A stretch of 64,000 nucleotides of DNA from Levilactobacillus brevis ATCC 14869 = DSM 20054 (GTDB lineage Bacteria > Bacillota > Bacilli > Lactobacillales > Lactobacillaceae): NCBI RefSeq assembly GCF_001433855.1, contig NZ_AZCP01000003.1, positions 242,239-306,238 on the forward strand, given 5' to 3'. The translations under genes and the position numbers were made by a program. Shown one piece after another: positions 8,412 to 16,012 of the stretch; the stretch's first letter is position 1; the number at the start of each line of letters is the position of its first letter. A model generated the notes under the pieces. That model was not told the DNA's origin and did not search any database. It saw only the letters and a list, made by a program, of their open reading frames with translations.

Positions 8412-9295
8412 CAGTTAATGCACTTGGCATTTATGAAAAAGCCTTACCGCAAGATTTAACCTGGAAAGAAAAGTTCAATTTGGTTCATGAATTGGGTTTT
8501 AATTTCCTAGAATTTTCTATTGATGAAAGTGATGAACGCTTAGCACGACTAGACTGGACACGAGAGCAACGGGCTGCATTTCGTGATGCAATGTGGACGA
8601 CACATAGTCGGATCAATACGTTGATGTTGTCAGGCCATCGCCGTTTTCCATTGGGCTCAGCTGACCCTAAAGTTCGAGCTAAGTCTTTGGAAATTATGCA
8701 AAAGGCGATTGATCTAGCGGTTGATCTGGGCATTAAAAATATTCAGATGGCGGGCTATGATGTCTATTACGAGAAAAAGACCGTTCAAAGCCGGGAATAT
8801 TTTGCAGAGAATTTGCGTAAGTGTGTTGAGATGGCGGCTAAGAAACTGGTGACTTTGTCGATTGAAACGATGGATGATCCGTTTATTAATTCGCTGACAA
8901 AAATTGCTCACTATAAAACCATGATTAAAAGTCCCTTTTTGCAAGGGTATCCTGATTTAGGTAACATCAGTGCTTGGCCAGAAAACGACGTGGCCGAAGA
9001 TTTAGAAAATAATATGGCTGATGTAGCTGCAGTGCACTTAAAAGACACGCTCGCCGTAACACCTACTTTTAAAGGGCAGTTCAAAGAGGTCCCTTTTGGT
9101 GAAGGCTGTGTTGATTTTGAGGGCTGTCTGCGGTTGCTAACCCGGTTAGAGTATGCCGGTAGTTACACGATTGAGATGTGGACGGGAACGGCTGATAACG
9201 CCATTGACGAGGTTAAACAAGCTAAGAAGTTCTTTGATGACCTCTTTAAAAAGGTCGGCATTGAACAGGAACCCATTGCAAGTCTAGCGCAATAA
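8408..9295 (+). CDS. ulaE: L-ribulose-5-phosphate (L-xylulose-5-phosphate) 3-epimerase
   Basis: TIM-barrel epimerase of 295 residues in the UlaE/SgbU group, converting L-xylulose 5-phosphate to L-ribulose 5-phosphate. The metal-site residues of the family are visible in order: Glu in LSIETMD, Asp in YPDLGN, His in VHLKDT and Glu in TIEMWTG. The start overlaps the stop of the kinase gene (ATGA), so translation is coupled. It fits exactly between the kinase and the 4-epimerase in the known ascorbate/L-lyxose pathways. The 3-keto-L-gulonate-6-phosphate decarboxylase that usually accompanies these enzymes is not present in the window. Confidence 0.9.
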   Translation: MTVNALGIYEKALPQDLTWKEKFNLVHELGFNFLEFSIDESDERLARLDWTREQRAAFRDAMWTTHSRINTLMLSGHRRFPLGSADPKVRAKSLEIMQKAIDLAVDLGIKNIQMAGYDVYYEKKTVQSREYFAENLRKCVEMAAKKLVTLSIETMDDPFINSLTKIAHYKTMIKSPFLQGYPDLGNISAWPENDVAEDLENNMADVAAVHLKDTLAVTPTFKGQFKEVPFGEGCVDFEGCLRLLTRLEYAGSYTIEMWTGTADNAIDEVKQAKKFFDDLFKKVGIEQEPIASLAQ

Positions 9296-9310
9296 GAAGG
9301 GATGACAATA

Positions 9311-10042
9311 ATGTTAGAAAAATTAAAACAGGATGTTTATGAGGCTAATATGCGGTTACCTGAATTAGGGCTGGTTTCCTTTACTTGGGGGAATGTCTCT
9401 GGTGTTGATCGGGAAAAGGGTCTATACGTGATCAAGCCATCTGGCGTGCCCTATACAGAGCTTAAGGTGACGGATATGGTTGTTGTTAATTTGAAAGATG
9501 GTAAGGTGGTTGAGGGAGAGCTAAATCCATCTAGTGATACGCCGACCCACACGTATCTTTACAACCATTTTCCAAATATTGGCGGTATCGTACATACCCA
9601 TTCACCATGGGCGGTTTCGTTTGCTGCTGCTAAGATGGATATTCCAGCGATGAACACGACCCATGCCGATACTTTCTATGATGATGTTCCAGCAGCGGAT
9701 GCATTAACGAAAGAAGAGATTGAATCAGACTATGAAGGCAACACAGGCAAGACAATCGTGAAGACTTTTAATGAACGGGGGTTGGACTATGAGGCTGTTC
9801 CGGCAGCATTGGTCAGTCAACATGGACCATTCGCTTGGGGACCAACACCTGACAAGGCGGTTTACAATGCCAAGGTATTGGAGGTTGTCGCTGAAGAAGA
9901 CTACCATACATTACAATTGACGCGAGCAAATTCAGAACTACCACAGTACCTGCTCGATAAGCACTACCTCCGAAAGCACGGTGCCAATGCCTATTACGGA
10001 CAAAACAACGCGCACTCTAAGGATCATGCTGCTCGCGAATAA
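9311..10042 (+). CDS. araD: L-ribulose-5-phosphate 4-epimerase
   Basis: Class II aldolase-fold enzyme of 243 residues converting L-ribulose 5-phosphate to D-xylulose 5-phosphate, which enters the phosphoketolase pathway. Visible are LVSFTWGNVSG, the phosphate-binding IKPSG, SSDTPTHTYLY and the zinc-ligand motif HTHSPWA. I start it at ATG 9311, nine bases after GAAGGG and matching the usual MLEKLKxxVxxAN beginning; the ATG at 9302 abuts the Shine-Dalgarno. It ends the operon and is followed by a strong terminator. It could equally be called UlaF or SgbE; the context favours the L-xylulose branch over arabinose catabolism. Confidence 0.92.
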   Translation: MLEKLKQDVYEANMRLPELGLVSFTWGNVSGVDREKGLYVIKPSGVPYTELKVTDMVVVNLKDGKVVEGELNPSSDTPTHTYLYNHFPNIGGIVHTHSPWAVSFAAAKMDIPAMNTTHADTFYDDVPAADALTKEEIESDYEGNTGKTIVKTFNERGLDYEAVPAALVSQHGPFAWGPTPDKAVYNAKVLEVVAEEDYHTLQLTRANSELPQYLLDKHYLRKHGANAYYGQNNAHSKDHAARE

Positions 10043-10059
10043 TAAATGAACAATAAGGA

Positions 10060-10104
10060 GCCCCGGAAATTAGCAAGGATTATGCTAGTTTCCGGGGCCT
10101 TTAT
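10060..10104 (+). terminator. Terminator of the pentulose operon
   Basis: Sixteen-base arms GCCCCGGAAATTAGCA/TGCTAGTTTCCGGGGC, then CTTTATT. About 200 bp of unremarkable sequence separates it from the opposing terminator. Confidence 0.85.
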
Positions 10105-10311
10105 TGATTTCGGATATGAGAAATAGGCTGTAATTACTGAGGCGTCCGCTATGATAGCCTATTAAGCGGAGAATGTGAGAACTTGTTGGATCAAGACTTA
10201 GAATCTGTTATAGCGTTGTTTGAGCAGTCCGATTAAAGGTAGCCTTAAAAGTCAATTGTTCCGCCTTATCTGGTAGATGGTTAGATAGAGGTGGTTGGAA
10301 TAAACAACATT

Positions 10312-10353
10312 AAAAAGCCACTGATCCGGGAGATAATCTGGATCAGTGGCTTT
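10312..10353 (-). terminator. Terminator of the opposing YhcH-MFS-YhcH operon
   Basis: Fourteen-bp perfect stem AAAGCCACTGATCC/GGATCAGTGGCTTT with a run of T on the minus strand. Confidence 0.85.
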
Positions 10354-10395
10354 GCCGACTAACATTAGGAGATGAAGTCGTCAGGCAAACTGAAT

Positions 10396-10863
10396 TTAAT
10401 TAAGCGCAATTTTGACACATAACTTATGATTATGGGTTACCTTGCCATTAACGATTCCGTGGGCCGCATGTAAATCAGTTGGATCAAAGATAGCATAGTG
10501 GCGGTCAGTTAAGAGGGCTTTGCTGTGAAAAGCAGGGTGTTTAAAATATTGAATTTCCACTTCGGGATCATAATCACTGGCAGCTTCTGCGGTGCCAGCG
10601 TCAGCCCAGCGAACCCATTCAGCACCGGTAATCATGTAATGAATGTCGATGTGGTCACGGTGGGTTTCATAGTTCATCGTGGCATAATCGCGTGTGTCGT
10701 ATTCCTGAAACCGTAATTCAACACCGTCTGCAATCACCTTATTACCGATTGGTTCAGCTAGTAGTTCTTCAGTTGACCGAGCATCTAACCAGTCGAGCGC
10801 AGTTTGAATGCGTTGTTGAACCTTTTCGTTACGTTGATGATTTGTACTAAGACCAAATTCCAT
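10396..10863 (-). CDS. YhcH/YjgK/YiaL (DUF386) family protein, copy 1
   Basis: Cupin-like protein of 155 residues. The conserved HRDHIDIHYMITG with preceding FQEYDTRDY and the C-terminal FDPTDLHAAHG provide the usual His/Glu/Asp metal-binding set. Family members accompany sialic acid, 2,3-diketo-L-gulonate (YiaL) and alginate-type sugar-acid catabolism and are thought to be sugar anomerases or isomerases. It is the last gene of a minus-strand operon, 17 bp after the MFS transporter. A second family member opens the same operon, which is unusual. ATG with AAAGGAG upstream. Confidence 0.85.
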   Translation of the reverse strand: MEFGLSTNHQRNEKVQQRIQTALDWLDARSTEELLAEPIGNKVIADGVELRFQEYDTRDYATMNYETHRDHIDIHYMITGAEWVRWADAGTAEAASDYDPEVEIQYFKHPAFHSKALLTDRHYAIFDPTDLHAAHGIVNGKVTHNHKLCVKIALN

Positions 10864-10880
10864 GAGTTATTTCTCCTTTA

Positions 10881-12128
10881 TTAATTGTTTTTGTCGGCAT
10901 CGGACTCACGAACAAAGAGTAGGGCGACGACGGCAATGATTGGAAAGACTGAGATTGTGAGATAGGACGTCACATAGCTCCCAGTTGATGCTAATAATTG
11001 GCCCAATAGGACGGGGGCCAAGAATGAACCAACTTGGTTAAAGACGTTGATAAAGCCAGAAACAGTTCCTCGCTGATCGGCAGGTGCAACTTCAACGGAG
11101 AGATTGTTCGTGATGGTACTGAACATGAAGGCCCCAACCCCCATAGCCCCAGTCCAAAAGTACAACATGCCTAGACTACCCTGGGGAGTTAAAGCAAAAC
11201 CAATAATGGTTGGTGTGAAGATAGCCATAAAAATGGCTGCCCAGGCATGCCGAGACCATTTTGAATGATCGGAGATCCAACCAGCTACTACCATGGAAAT
11301 CACAGAGGTAATCCCGAAGATAGACATGGCTGTTCCGGCCGTAACGACATCAAACTTTAAGTTTTTAACGATGAAGAGGTTAGCCCAGTTCGTCACACCC
11401 CACTTAGCACCGGTAGCGAACAGACCAGTAATTGCTAACATCCAGACGCTACGATTGTTGATAGCTTTTTTGAGACGAGTCATAGCGGTTTCTGTTTCAA
11501 TTTGACCATTGGCCTCCTTGATACCAAACTGTTGTGGAAATGGTGGGTTGCCACGCAAGGCGAAGTAAGCGAATATCAGAGCGGCTAATGGAAAGAGGGC
11601 GGTAACCCCCATTGCGGCCCGCCAGCCGTAGTGAACCATAACTGTTGGTGCGTACAAATTAATAACAGTTAGACCAAATGAAGTACACATGTTAAAAATC
11701 CCAGTGGCTGTGGCCCGTTTTTTGCCATCAAACCATTCAGTGATGATCCCCAAGCAAGCGGATAAATCAGGACCGCTGACCAGTCCTAAGATAAACCGCA
11801 AAGCGAGGCCGTCCCAGTACCCCTGCATGAAGACCATGGCGCCCATGACAATTAAGTTGCCTAAAACTGCGGCTAGTAAGAGCTTTTTATAACCAAATTT
11901 ATCGGCTAGCATGCCACCAGGTAAAACTGTGATGGCGTACCCAATATAAAAGGCGGTTAAGTACGAATTTCCTTGTTGAACCGTGAAATGTAGAGAATCA
12001 ATGGCAGATGGCATGATAGTTGACCATGATAGTCGTGTAATAAAACTAATTAGAAAAGCTAGCCAAATGCCAGCTAGCACCATAATCTGACGACCGCTCC
12101 ACTTACCATGTGCTGCAGAATTATCCAT
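10881..12128 (-). CDS. MFS transporter, anion:cation symporter (sugar-acid) type
   Basis: Membrane protein of 415 residues with about 12 predicted helices and the MFS loop GGMLADKFGYKK. The general wording (IMPSAIDSL in the first part, MCTSFGLTVINLYAPT, SGFINVFNQVGSFLAPVLLG) resembles the ACS group that imports hexuronates, glucarate and related acids. It lies between two YhcH-family genes in one operon facing the pentulose operon and probably imports the substrate of the island. This would favour a sugar acid rather than a neutral pentose, but the subfamily call is from general similarity only. Strong AAGGAG before the ATG. Confidence 0.85.
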   Translation of the reverse strand: MDNSAAHGKWSGRQIMVLAGIWLAFLISFITRLSWSTIMPSAIDSLHFTVQQGNSYLTAFYIGYAITVLPGGMLADKFGYKKLLLAAVLGNLIVMGAMVFMQGYWDGLALRFILGLVSGPDLSACLGIITEWFDGKKRATATGIFNMCTSFGLTVINLYAPTVMVHYGWRAAMGVTALFPLAALIFAYFALRGNPPFPQQFGIKEANGQIETETAMTRLKKAINNRSVWMLAITGLFATGAKWGVTNWANLFIVKNLKFDVVTAGTAMSIFGITSVISMVVAGWISDHSKWSRHAWAAIFMAIFTPTIIGFALTPQGSLGMLYFWTGAMGVGAFMFSTITNNLSVEVAPADQRGTVSGFINVFNQVGSFLAPVLLGQLLASTGSYVTSYLTISVFPIIAVVALLFVRESDADKNN

Positions 12129-12139
12129 AATGAGGCTCC

Positions 12140-12589
12140 TTATCTACCGAGTTTGAGAACAACTTTTCTAACGTGCGTTGGTGTGGAAATTACGCCGTTG
12201 GTACGATGTGGTTCGTGCATGCCGATTAAAACAAAATCGTCTTGATGTAAAAGTACTTGATTAAATACAGCAGGTCGTTGGACATACTGTAGGTCCCGGT
12301 CAGTGTTGCAGGGATTTAAAGCGACATAGTTTGTATTGGGTGCCACATCGATACGTTCCTCACCGCTGACAATGTAATGCAAGTCTAAACGGTGATGATG
12401 AATTTCAAAATCAAAGTTTTCGATAGGCTCAGTGTCATACTCTAAGGTTTGCATGTAGAAACGCTCACCGTCTTGATGACTTCGACCCAAGGGCGTAGTG
12501 GTTAGATCGGTGGTTTTAAGGAAAGTCACGGCCTCTTGAAGCCGCGCATAGTCTTGGGAATCAAAGGATTCTAAATTAACGAATAGCAC
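12140..12589 (-). CDS. YhcH/YjgK/YiaL (DUF386) family protein, copy 2
   Basis: First gene of the minus-strand operon, 149 residues, start GTG with AAAGGAGG seven bases upstream. It has the family core HHHRLDLHYIVSGEERI and the C-terminal MHEPHRTNG. It is clearly diverged from copy 1, so the two are unlikely to be a recent duplication. The pair may act on different anomers or on different intermediates of the same pathway. The only functional evidence is the family and the operon. Confidence 0.83.
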   Translation of the reverse strand: MLFVNLESFDSQDYARLQEAVTFLKTTDLTTTPLGRSHQDGERFYMQTLEYDTEPIENFDFEIHHHRLDLHYIVSGEERIDVAPNTNYVALNPCNTDRDLQYVQRPAVFNQVLLHQDDFVLIGMHEPHRTNGVISTPTHVRKVVLKLGR

Positions 12590-12612
12590 GTAAATACCTC
12601 CTTTTGAAATAG

Positions 12613-12626
12613 GTTAAGCGATTAAC
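12613..12626. promoter_or_regulatory. LacI-type operator O4
   Basis: GTTAAGCGATTAAC is the reverse orientation of the O1 core, 24 bp before the GTG of the YhcH copy 2 gene. Confidence 0.65.
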
Positions 12627-12705
12627 AAAGAATTTAAATAAAAAACAATTCAATAATTGCTGTTTTTAAGGCCTTTTAAAATTTATAAATAAAAAATAGC
12701 TAATC

Positions 12706-12723
12706 GAGTTAATCGCTTAACTA
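12706..12723. promoter_or_regulatory. LacI-type operator O5
   Basis: GAGTTAATCGCTTAACTA matches O1 (4554) at 17 of 18 positions. On the minus strand it would cover the -35 region of a possible promoter (TTAACT, 18 bp, TTATAA). Confidence 0.7.
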
Positions 12724-12738
12724 ACTTAGCAACGTCAT

Positions 12739-12752
12739 TGTAAACGATTGCA
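12739..12752. promoter_or_regulatory. cre-like site
   Basis: TGTAAACGATTGCA matches the CcpA consensus at all but one position, just upstream of operator O5. Confidence 0.6.
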
Positions 12753-12819
12753 AATACATTTTCAACCCTTTATGCTTAATTTCACAATAGCCACTTTTTA
12801 AATAAATCCGTCAACGTGT

Positions 12820-12833
12820 CGTAAGCGCTTACG
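12820..12833. promoter_or_regulatory. cre-like palindrome
   Basis: CGTAAGCGCTTACG is a perfect 14-bp palindrome with the CcpA core. It is roughly midway between the YhcH operon and the MFS gene at 13088. The rest of this 500-bp spacer is AT-rich; a further weak operator-like run (TTACCCGATTAAC) begins near 12958. Confidence 0.6.
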
Positions 12834-13087
12834 AATAGGCGAATAAAGCGATAAGTTTGTTTCGCCTTTTTGTTGATTTTTATAAAATTTCACAAAATAA
12901 AAATTTAAAAAATAGTTGTTTGCAAAAAACAATCTTTATATTTTTTTGATGTTATGTTACCCGATTAACCAATTAATAGATTTTTTGCTTTTAGTGTTTA
13001 ACGGAATATACCATCCCCATGTCTAACTATAATCGTCATTTTCATTTCCAGCTAAAAGCTTTAAACTTTAGCTAGGAGGTTTTTTCA

Positions 13088-14278
13088 GTGACAAGACAAG
13101 TAACGTTATCACGTAGAACGCTTTTATTGATGGCCACTGTAACTGGGGTCATTGTAGCGAATTTGAATTTTATTCAACCAATTGAGAACCTAGTTGCCAC
13201 AGACTTTAGAGTATCTAAGGCAATCGTTGGTTTGTTGGCGATGTTGACCCAGCTGGGCTATGCCTTTGGCCTCTTATTGATTGTTCCTTTGGGCGATATC
13301 TTTGATCGATATCACCTCATTCAATTTATGATGGGGCTTTCTATCTTGTCTCTACTATTGGCTTACTGGGCACCGACAGTCACGGTATTTGGTATTGCGA
13401 CGACACTGGTTGGTGTTACTTCGGTGGCGCCACAGATCATTATTCCATACGCTGGTTATCTAGCACCGGCGCTCCAACGGGGGAAAGTATTGGGCGTGGT
13501 TCTCAGCGGGTTACTGACCGGTATTCTGCTATCCCGTTCCTTCAGTGGTCTATTGGGAAGTTTAATTCCTTGGCAGAACATTTACCTCGTGGCCGCGGTA
13601 ATCGATTTATTCTTCTTAGTCATCGTTCACTGGCGCCTTCCTCGTGATCAACGGGGACATCGGGCCCTCAACTATGGCGCCGTTATTCGAACCTTGCCCA
13701 AGTTGTTAGTGACGCAAAAGCCCTTGCAAGGAGCGGCACTTAATGGGTTTTGTCTTTTTGGCATATCAAATGTTCTTTGGTCGACATTGGCCTTTTACTT
13801 AGCTGCTCAGTATCATTTGGGTAGTAATGTTGCTGGATTACTAGGTTTATTGGGGATTGCTGGTGTTTTGGCTGCTCCGATGATTGGAACCCTAGTTGAT
13901 CAGCGTTCCCCACGGTTGACAGTTGGGTTAGGCATGGTATTTTCCGGAATAGCCTTCGTGATTTTTTGGCTAGCTGGTCATTGGCTATTCGGTCTGATTG
14001 TTGGGATTATCCTGTTGGATTTAGGGACGCAGTTTAGCCAGGTATCGAATCAGGCCATTGTCCAATCGCTGAATCGGCAGCAAAGTAGCCGGAACAACTC
14101 TGTGTTTATGTTTAGTTACTTTCTAGGTGGGTCATTCGGCACCTTAGCAGCGACTTGGGCTTGGGGTCAGGCTGGTTGGACGGGTGTTTGTGGTGTTGCG
14201 CTGGTCTTCTTGGTACTGGCATTCATCGGACATTTACGCATCGGCGAACCTGAAAAATTGACAGTTAATAACGGATAA
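13088..14278 (+). CDS. MFS transporter, DHA1-like
   Basis: Membrane protein of 396 residues with about 12 hydrophobic helices and the MFS loop PLGDIFDRYHL between helices 2 and 3. The overall form resembles drug:H+ antiporter-type exporters of the YgaY group. The start is GTG with AGGAGG eight bases upstream. A small hairpin (AGCTAAA/TTTAGCT at 13050-13073) ends directly before the Shine-Dalgarno. It is monocistronic and ends in a terminator; the heme-type operon follows with its own promoter. It is not clear whether it belongs to the pentulose regulon to its left; substrate unknown. Confidence 0.8.
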   Translation: MTRQVTLSRRTLLLMATVTGVIVANLNFIQPIENLVATDFRVSKAIVGLLAMLTQLGYAFGLLLIVPLGDIFDRYHLIQFMMGLSILSLLLAYWAPTVTVFGIATTLVGVTSVAPQIIIPYAGYLAPALQRGKVLGVVLSGLLTGILLSRSFSGLLGSLIPWQNIYLVAAVIDLFFLVIVHWRLPRDQRGHRALNYGAVIRTLPKLLVTQKPLQGAALNGFCLFGISNVLWSTLAFYLAAQYHLGSNVAGLLGLLGIAGVLAAPMIGTLVDQRSPRLTVGLGMVFSGIAFVIFWLAGHWLFGLIVGIILLDLGTQFSQVSNQAIVQSLNRQQSSRNNSVFMFSYFLGGSFGTLAATWAWGQAGWTGVCGVALVFLVLAFIGHLRIGEPEKLTVNNG

Positions 14279-14293
14279 TGGCGTCGTTAAAGG

Positions 14294-14321
14294 TAGTTAC
14301 CATCTAGGTAACTATTTTTTT
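14294..14321 (+). terminator. Terminator of the MFS gene
   Basis: Eight-bp stem TAGTTACC/GGTAACTA followed by seven T. Confidence 0.85.
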
Positions 14322-14330
14322 GCCTTTAAG

Positions 14331-14388
14331 TTGACACGGTGTCACACGAGATGCTATACTCATTTCAATCTTAAGTGACGCCGTGTCA
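14331..14388 (+). promoter_or_regulatory. hrt promoter with two TetR-type operators
   Basis: Promoter TTGACA, 18 bp, TATACT (14331-14360). One operator, TGACACGGTGTCA (14332-14344), overlaps the -35 box. A second, TGACGCCGTGTCA (14376-14388), lies after the transcription start. The TGACAC-N-GTGTCA dyad agrees with the operator I recall for lactococcal HrtR. The arrangement fits autorepression. Confidence 0.75.
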
Positions 14389-14417
14389 CTTAAGGTTGAG
14401 GGAAGGACTGATTAAAC

Positions 14418-14939
14418 GTGCCAACGACGACATTTACCAATTTACCAGCCGCGAAACGCTCGCGTGTGACGGCGGCGTTACTCACGGAGTTTTCAGCGCA
14501 CAGTCTAGCGGATGCTCAAGTGGCTAGAATTGTTAAGACGGCAGGAATTGCCCGTGGTGCTTTTTATAAATACTTTGCGGATTTAACGGATGCTTACCAA
14601 TTTTTGTTTCATACGGCCTTAGCCGATATTCACGCGGGCTTTGGTCCCGTCAACGCGGGTCAATTCCAAGCGCAACGTTATTATGATGCTGTGGCTGCAT
14701 TTGTGGAGCACGTCACGAATAGCCAACAATACTACCAATTAATTCAACGGCACTATGCTGAAAATGAAAGCCTGGTACCGCCATTGCCAGTATCGGTGGA
14801 TTTATCAGCAGTGGATTGGGCAGCAATGACATTGAGTCATGCTGCCATTAAAGAAGTGATGCAGCAGCCAACTGCCCAAGCAGTTATCTTGCAACGTCTC
14901 CAGCAGGCGTTAAACTTATTAGCAAGTCAGGAGGAATGA
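14418..14939 (+). CDS. hrtR: TetR-family regulator, HrtR-like heme sensor
   Basis: Repressor of 173 residues with the TetR helix-turn-helix (IVKTAGIARGAFYKYFADLTDAY) near residues 38-60. Its own promoter carries two TGACAC-type dyads. It precedes a permease and an ATPase in the order R-B-A known from the Lactococcus heme-efflux operon hrtRBA. In lactococcal HrtR two histidines (72 and 149) bind heme; here His72 is present at the same number and His141 could be the second ligand. Start is GTG with GGGAAGGA upstream. The heme assignment is inference from operon order, operator and these residues; another hydrophobic inducer is possible. Confidence 0.78.
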   Translation: MPTTTFTNLPAAKRSRVTAALLTEFSAHSLADAQVARIVKTAGIARGAFYKYFADLTDAYQFLFHTALADIHAGFGPVNAGQFQAQRYYDAVAAFVEHVTNSQQYYQLIQRHYAENESLVPPLPVSVDLSAVDWAAMTLSHAAIKEVMQQPTAQAVILQRLQQALNLLASQEE

Positions 14940-14942
14940 CCA

Positions 14943-16001
14943 ATGTTTTTAGCACTTAGAGAAATCCGCCATGAAAAATTGCGTTATGGGCTAATTGTGG
15001 CGATGGTGGTACTCGTGAGTTATCTGGTCTTTGTGTTGAGTGGTTTGGCATACGGACTAGCGCAACAAAACACGCAGGCCATTTCGACGTGGAACGCTGA
15101 AAAGATTGCTTTGAATAGCGATGCCAATGAGAGTCTGGCGCAATCGTTGATTAGCAAGAAAACGGCTAATAAACTTAAATTAACTAGCCATGAAGCTTAT
15201 ATTGGCCAAGCTGGTGTGGTAGCCAAAGCTAAGGGTCAAGCAAAGATTTCGTCGCAATTTGTTGGTATTAACCGTGATGAATTCATTTATAAGCAACTCA
15301 AGGCCAGTTCTGGTCACAAGCCAACGCGCGTAAACCAGATTATGGTCGATAGTAGTTTTAAGGATAAAGGGTATCGGCTGGGTGACAAGGTTACCTTGAA
15401 CACAGATGGTGGCAAGTATACAATTGTCGGCTTCACCAAGGATGCTAAGCTCAGCGTGGCGCCGGTCATCTATGGCACATTAGGGACGTGGCGAACGTTG
15501 AGTAACCTAACGGATCGTTTTCAAGCTGGTGGTGTGGTGTCGAATCGCGCTAATTATCAAGCGAAGACTAGTGGTTTGAAGACCTTAAAAATGAGTCAAT
15601 TTATCAATAAATTACCGGGATATTCAGCACAGACAACGACCTTTACCTTCATGATTGCCTTTCTATTAGTGATCTCAATGGTTGTTATTGCGGTCTTCTT
15701 ATATATCTTGACCATGCAAAAGTTACCAAACTATGGGGTGCTCCGCGCACAAGGTATTCCGGCCCGGGTATTAGTGACGACAACGGTTAGTCAGGCGCTC
15801 GTGCTAGTGATTTCAGGCCTGCTCATTGGGGCCGCCTTAACCGCTGCGACGGTTGTTATTTTACCGTTTGGTGTTCCGTTGAGCTTTAACGTACCGCTAC
15901 TCAGTGGCGTGACAGCCGGAATTATCCTGACGGGTGTCGTTGGTGCCTTGATTCCGGTCAGAGTGATTCTAAAAGTTGACCCCGTTCAGGTCATTGGATA
16001 G
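14943..16001 (+). CDS. hrtB: ABC transporter permease, HrtB/FtsX-like
   Basis: Permease of 352 residues with one N-terminal helix (YGLIVAMVVLVSYLVFVLS), a large extracytoplasmic domain of about 200 residues and three C-terminal helices, the MacB/FtsX topology. Length and topology fit HrtB, which expels heme from the membrane to limit its toxicity. It starts three bases after hrtR with AGGAGG in the hrtR stop region, so translation is probably coupled. The ATPase follows after 11 bp. The family also contains peptide- and antibiotic-related exporters, so the substrate depends on the regulator assignment. Confidence 0.8.
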   Translation: MFLALREIRHEKLRYGLIVAMVVLVSYLVFVLSGLAYGLAQQNTQAISTWNAEKIALNSDANESLAQSLISKKTANKLKLTSHEAYIGQAGVVAKAKGQAKISSQFVGINRDEFIYKQLKASSGHKPTRVNQIMVDSSFKDKGYRLGDKVTLNTDGGKYTIVGFTKDAKLSVAPVIYGTLGTWRTLSNLTDRFQAGGVVSNRANYQAKTSGLKTLKMSQFINKLPGYSAQTTTFTFMIAFLLVISMVVIAVFLYILTMQKLPNYGVLRAQGIPARVLVTTTVSQALVLVISGLLIGAALTAATVVILPFGVPLSFNVPLLSGVTAGIILTGVVGALIPVRVILKVDPVQVIG

Positions 16002-16012
16002 GAGGACTGAAT

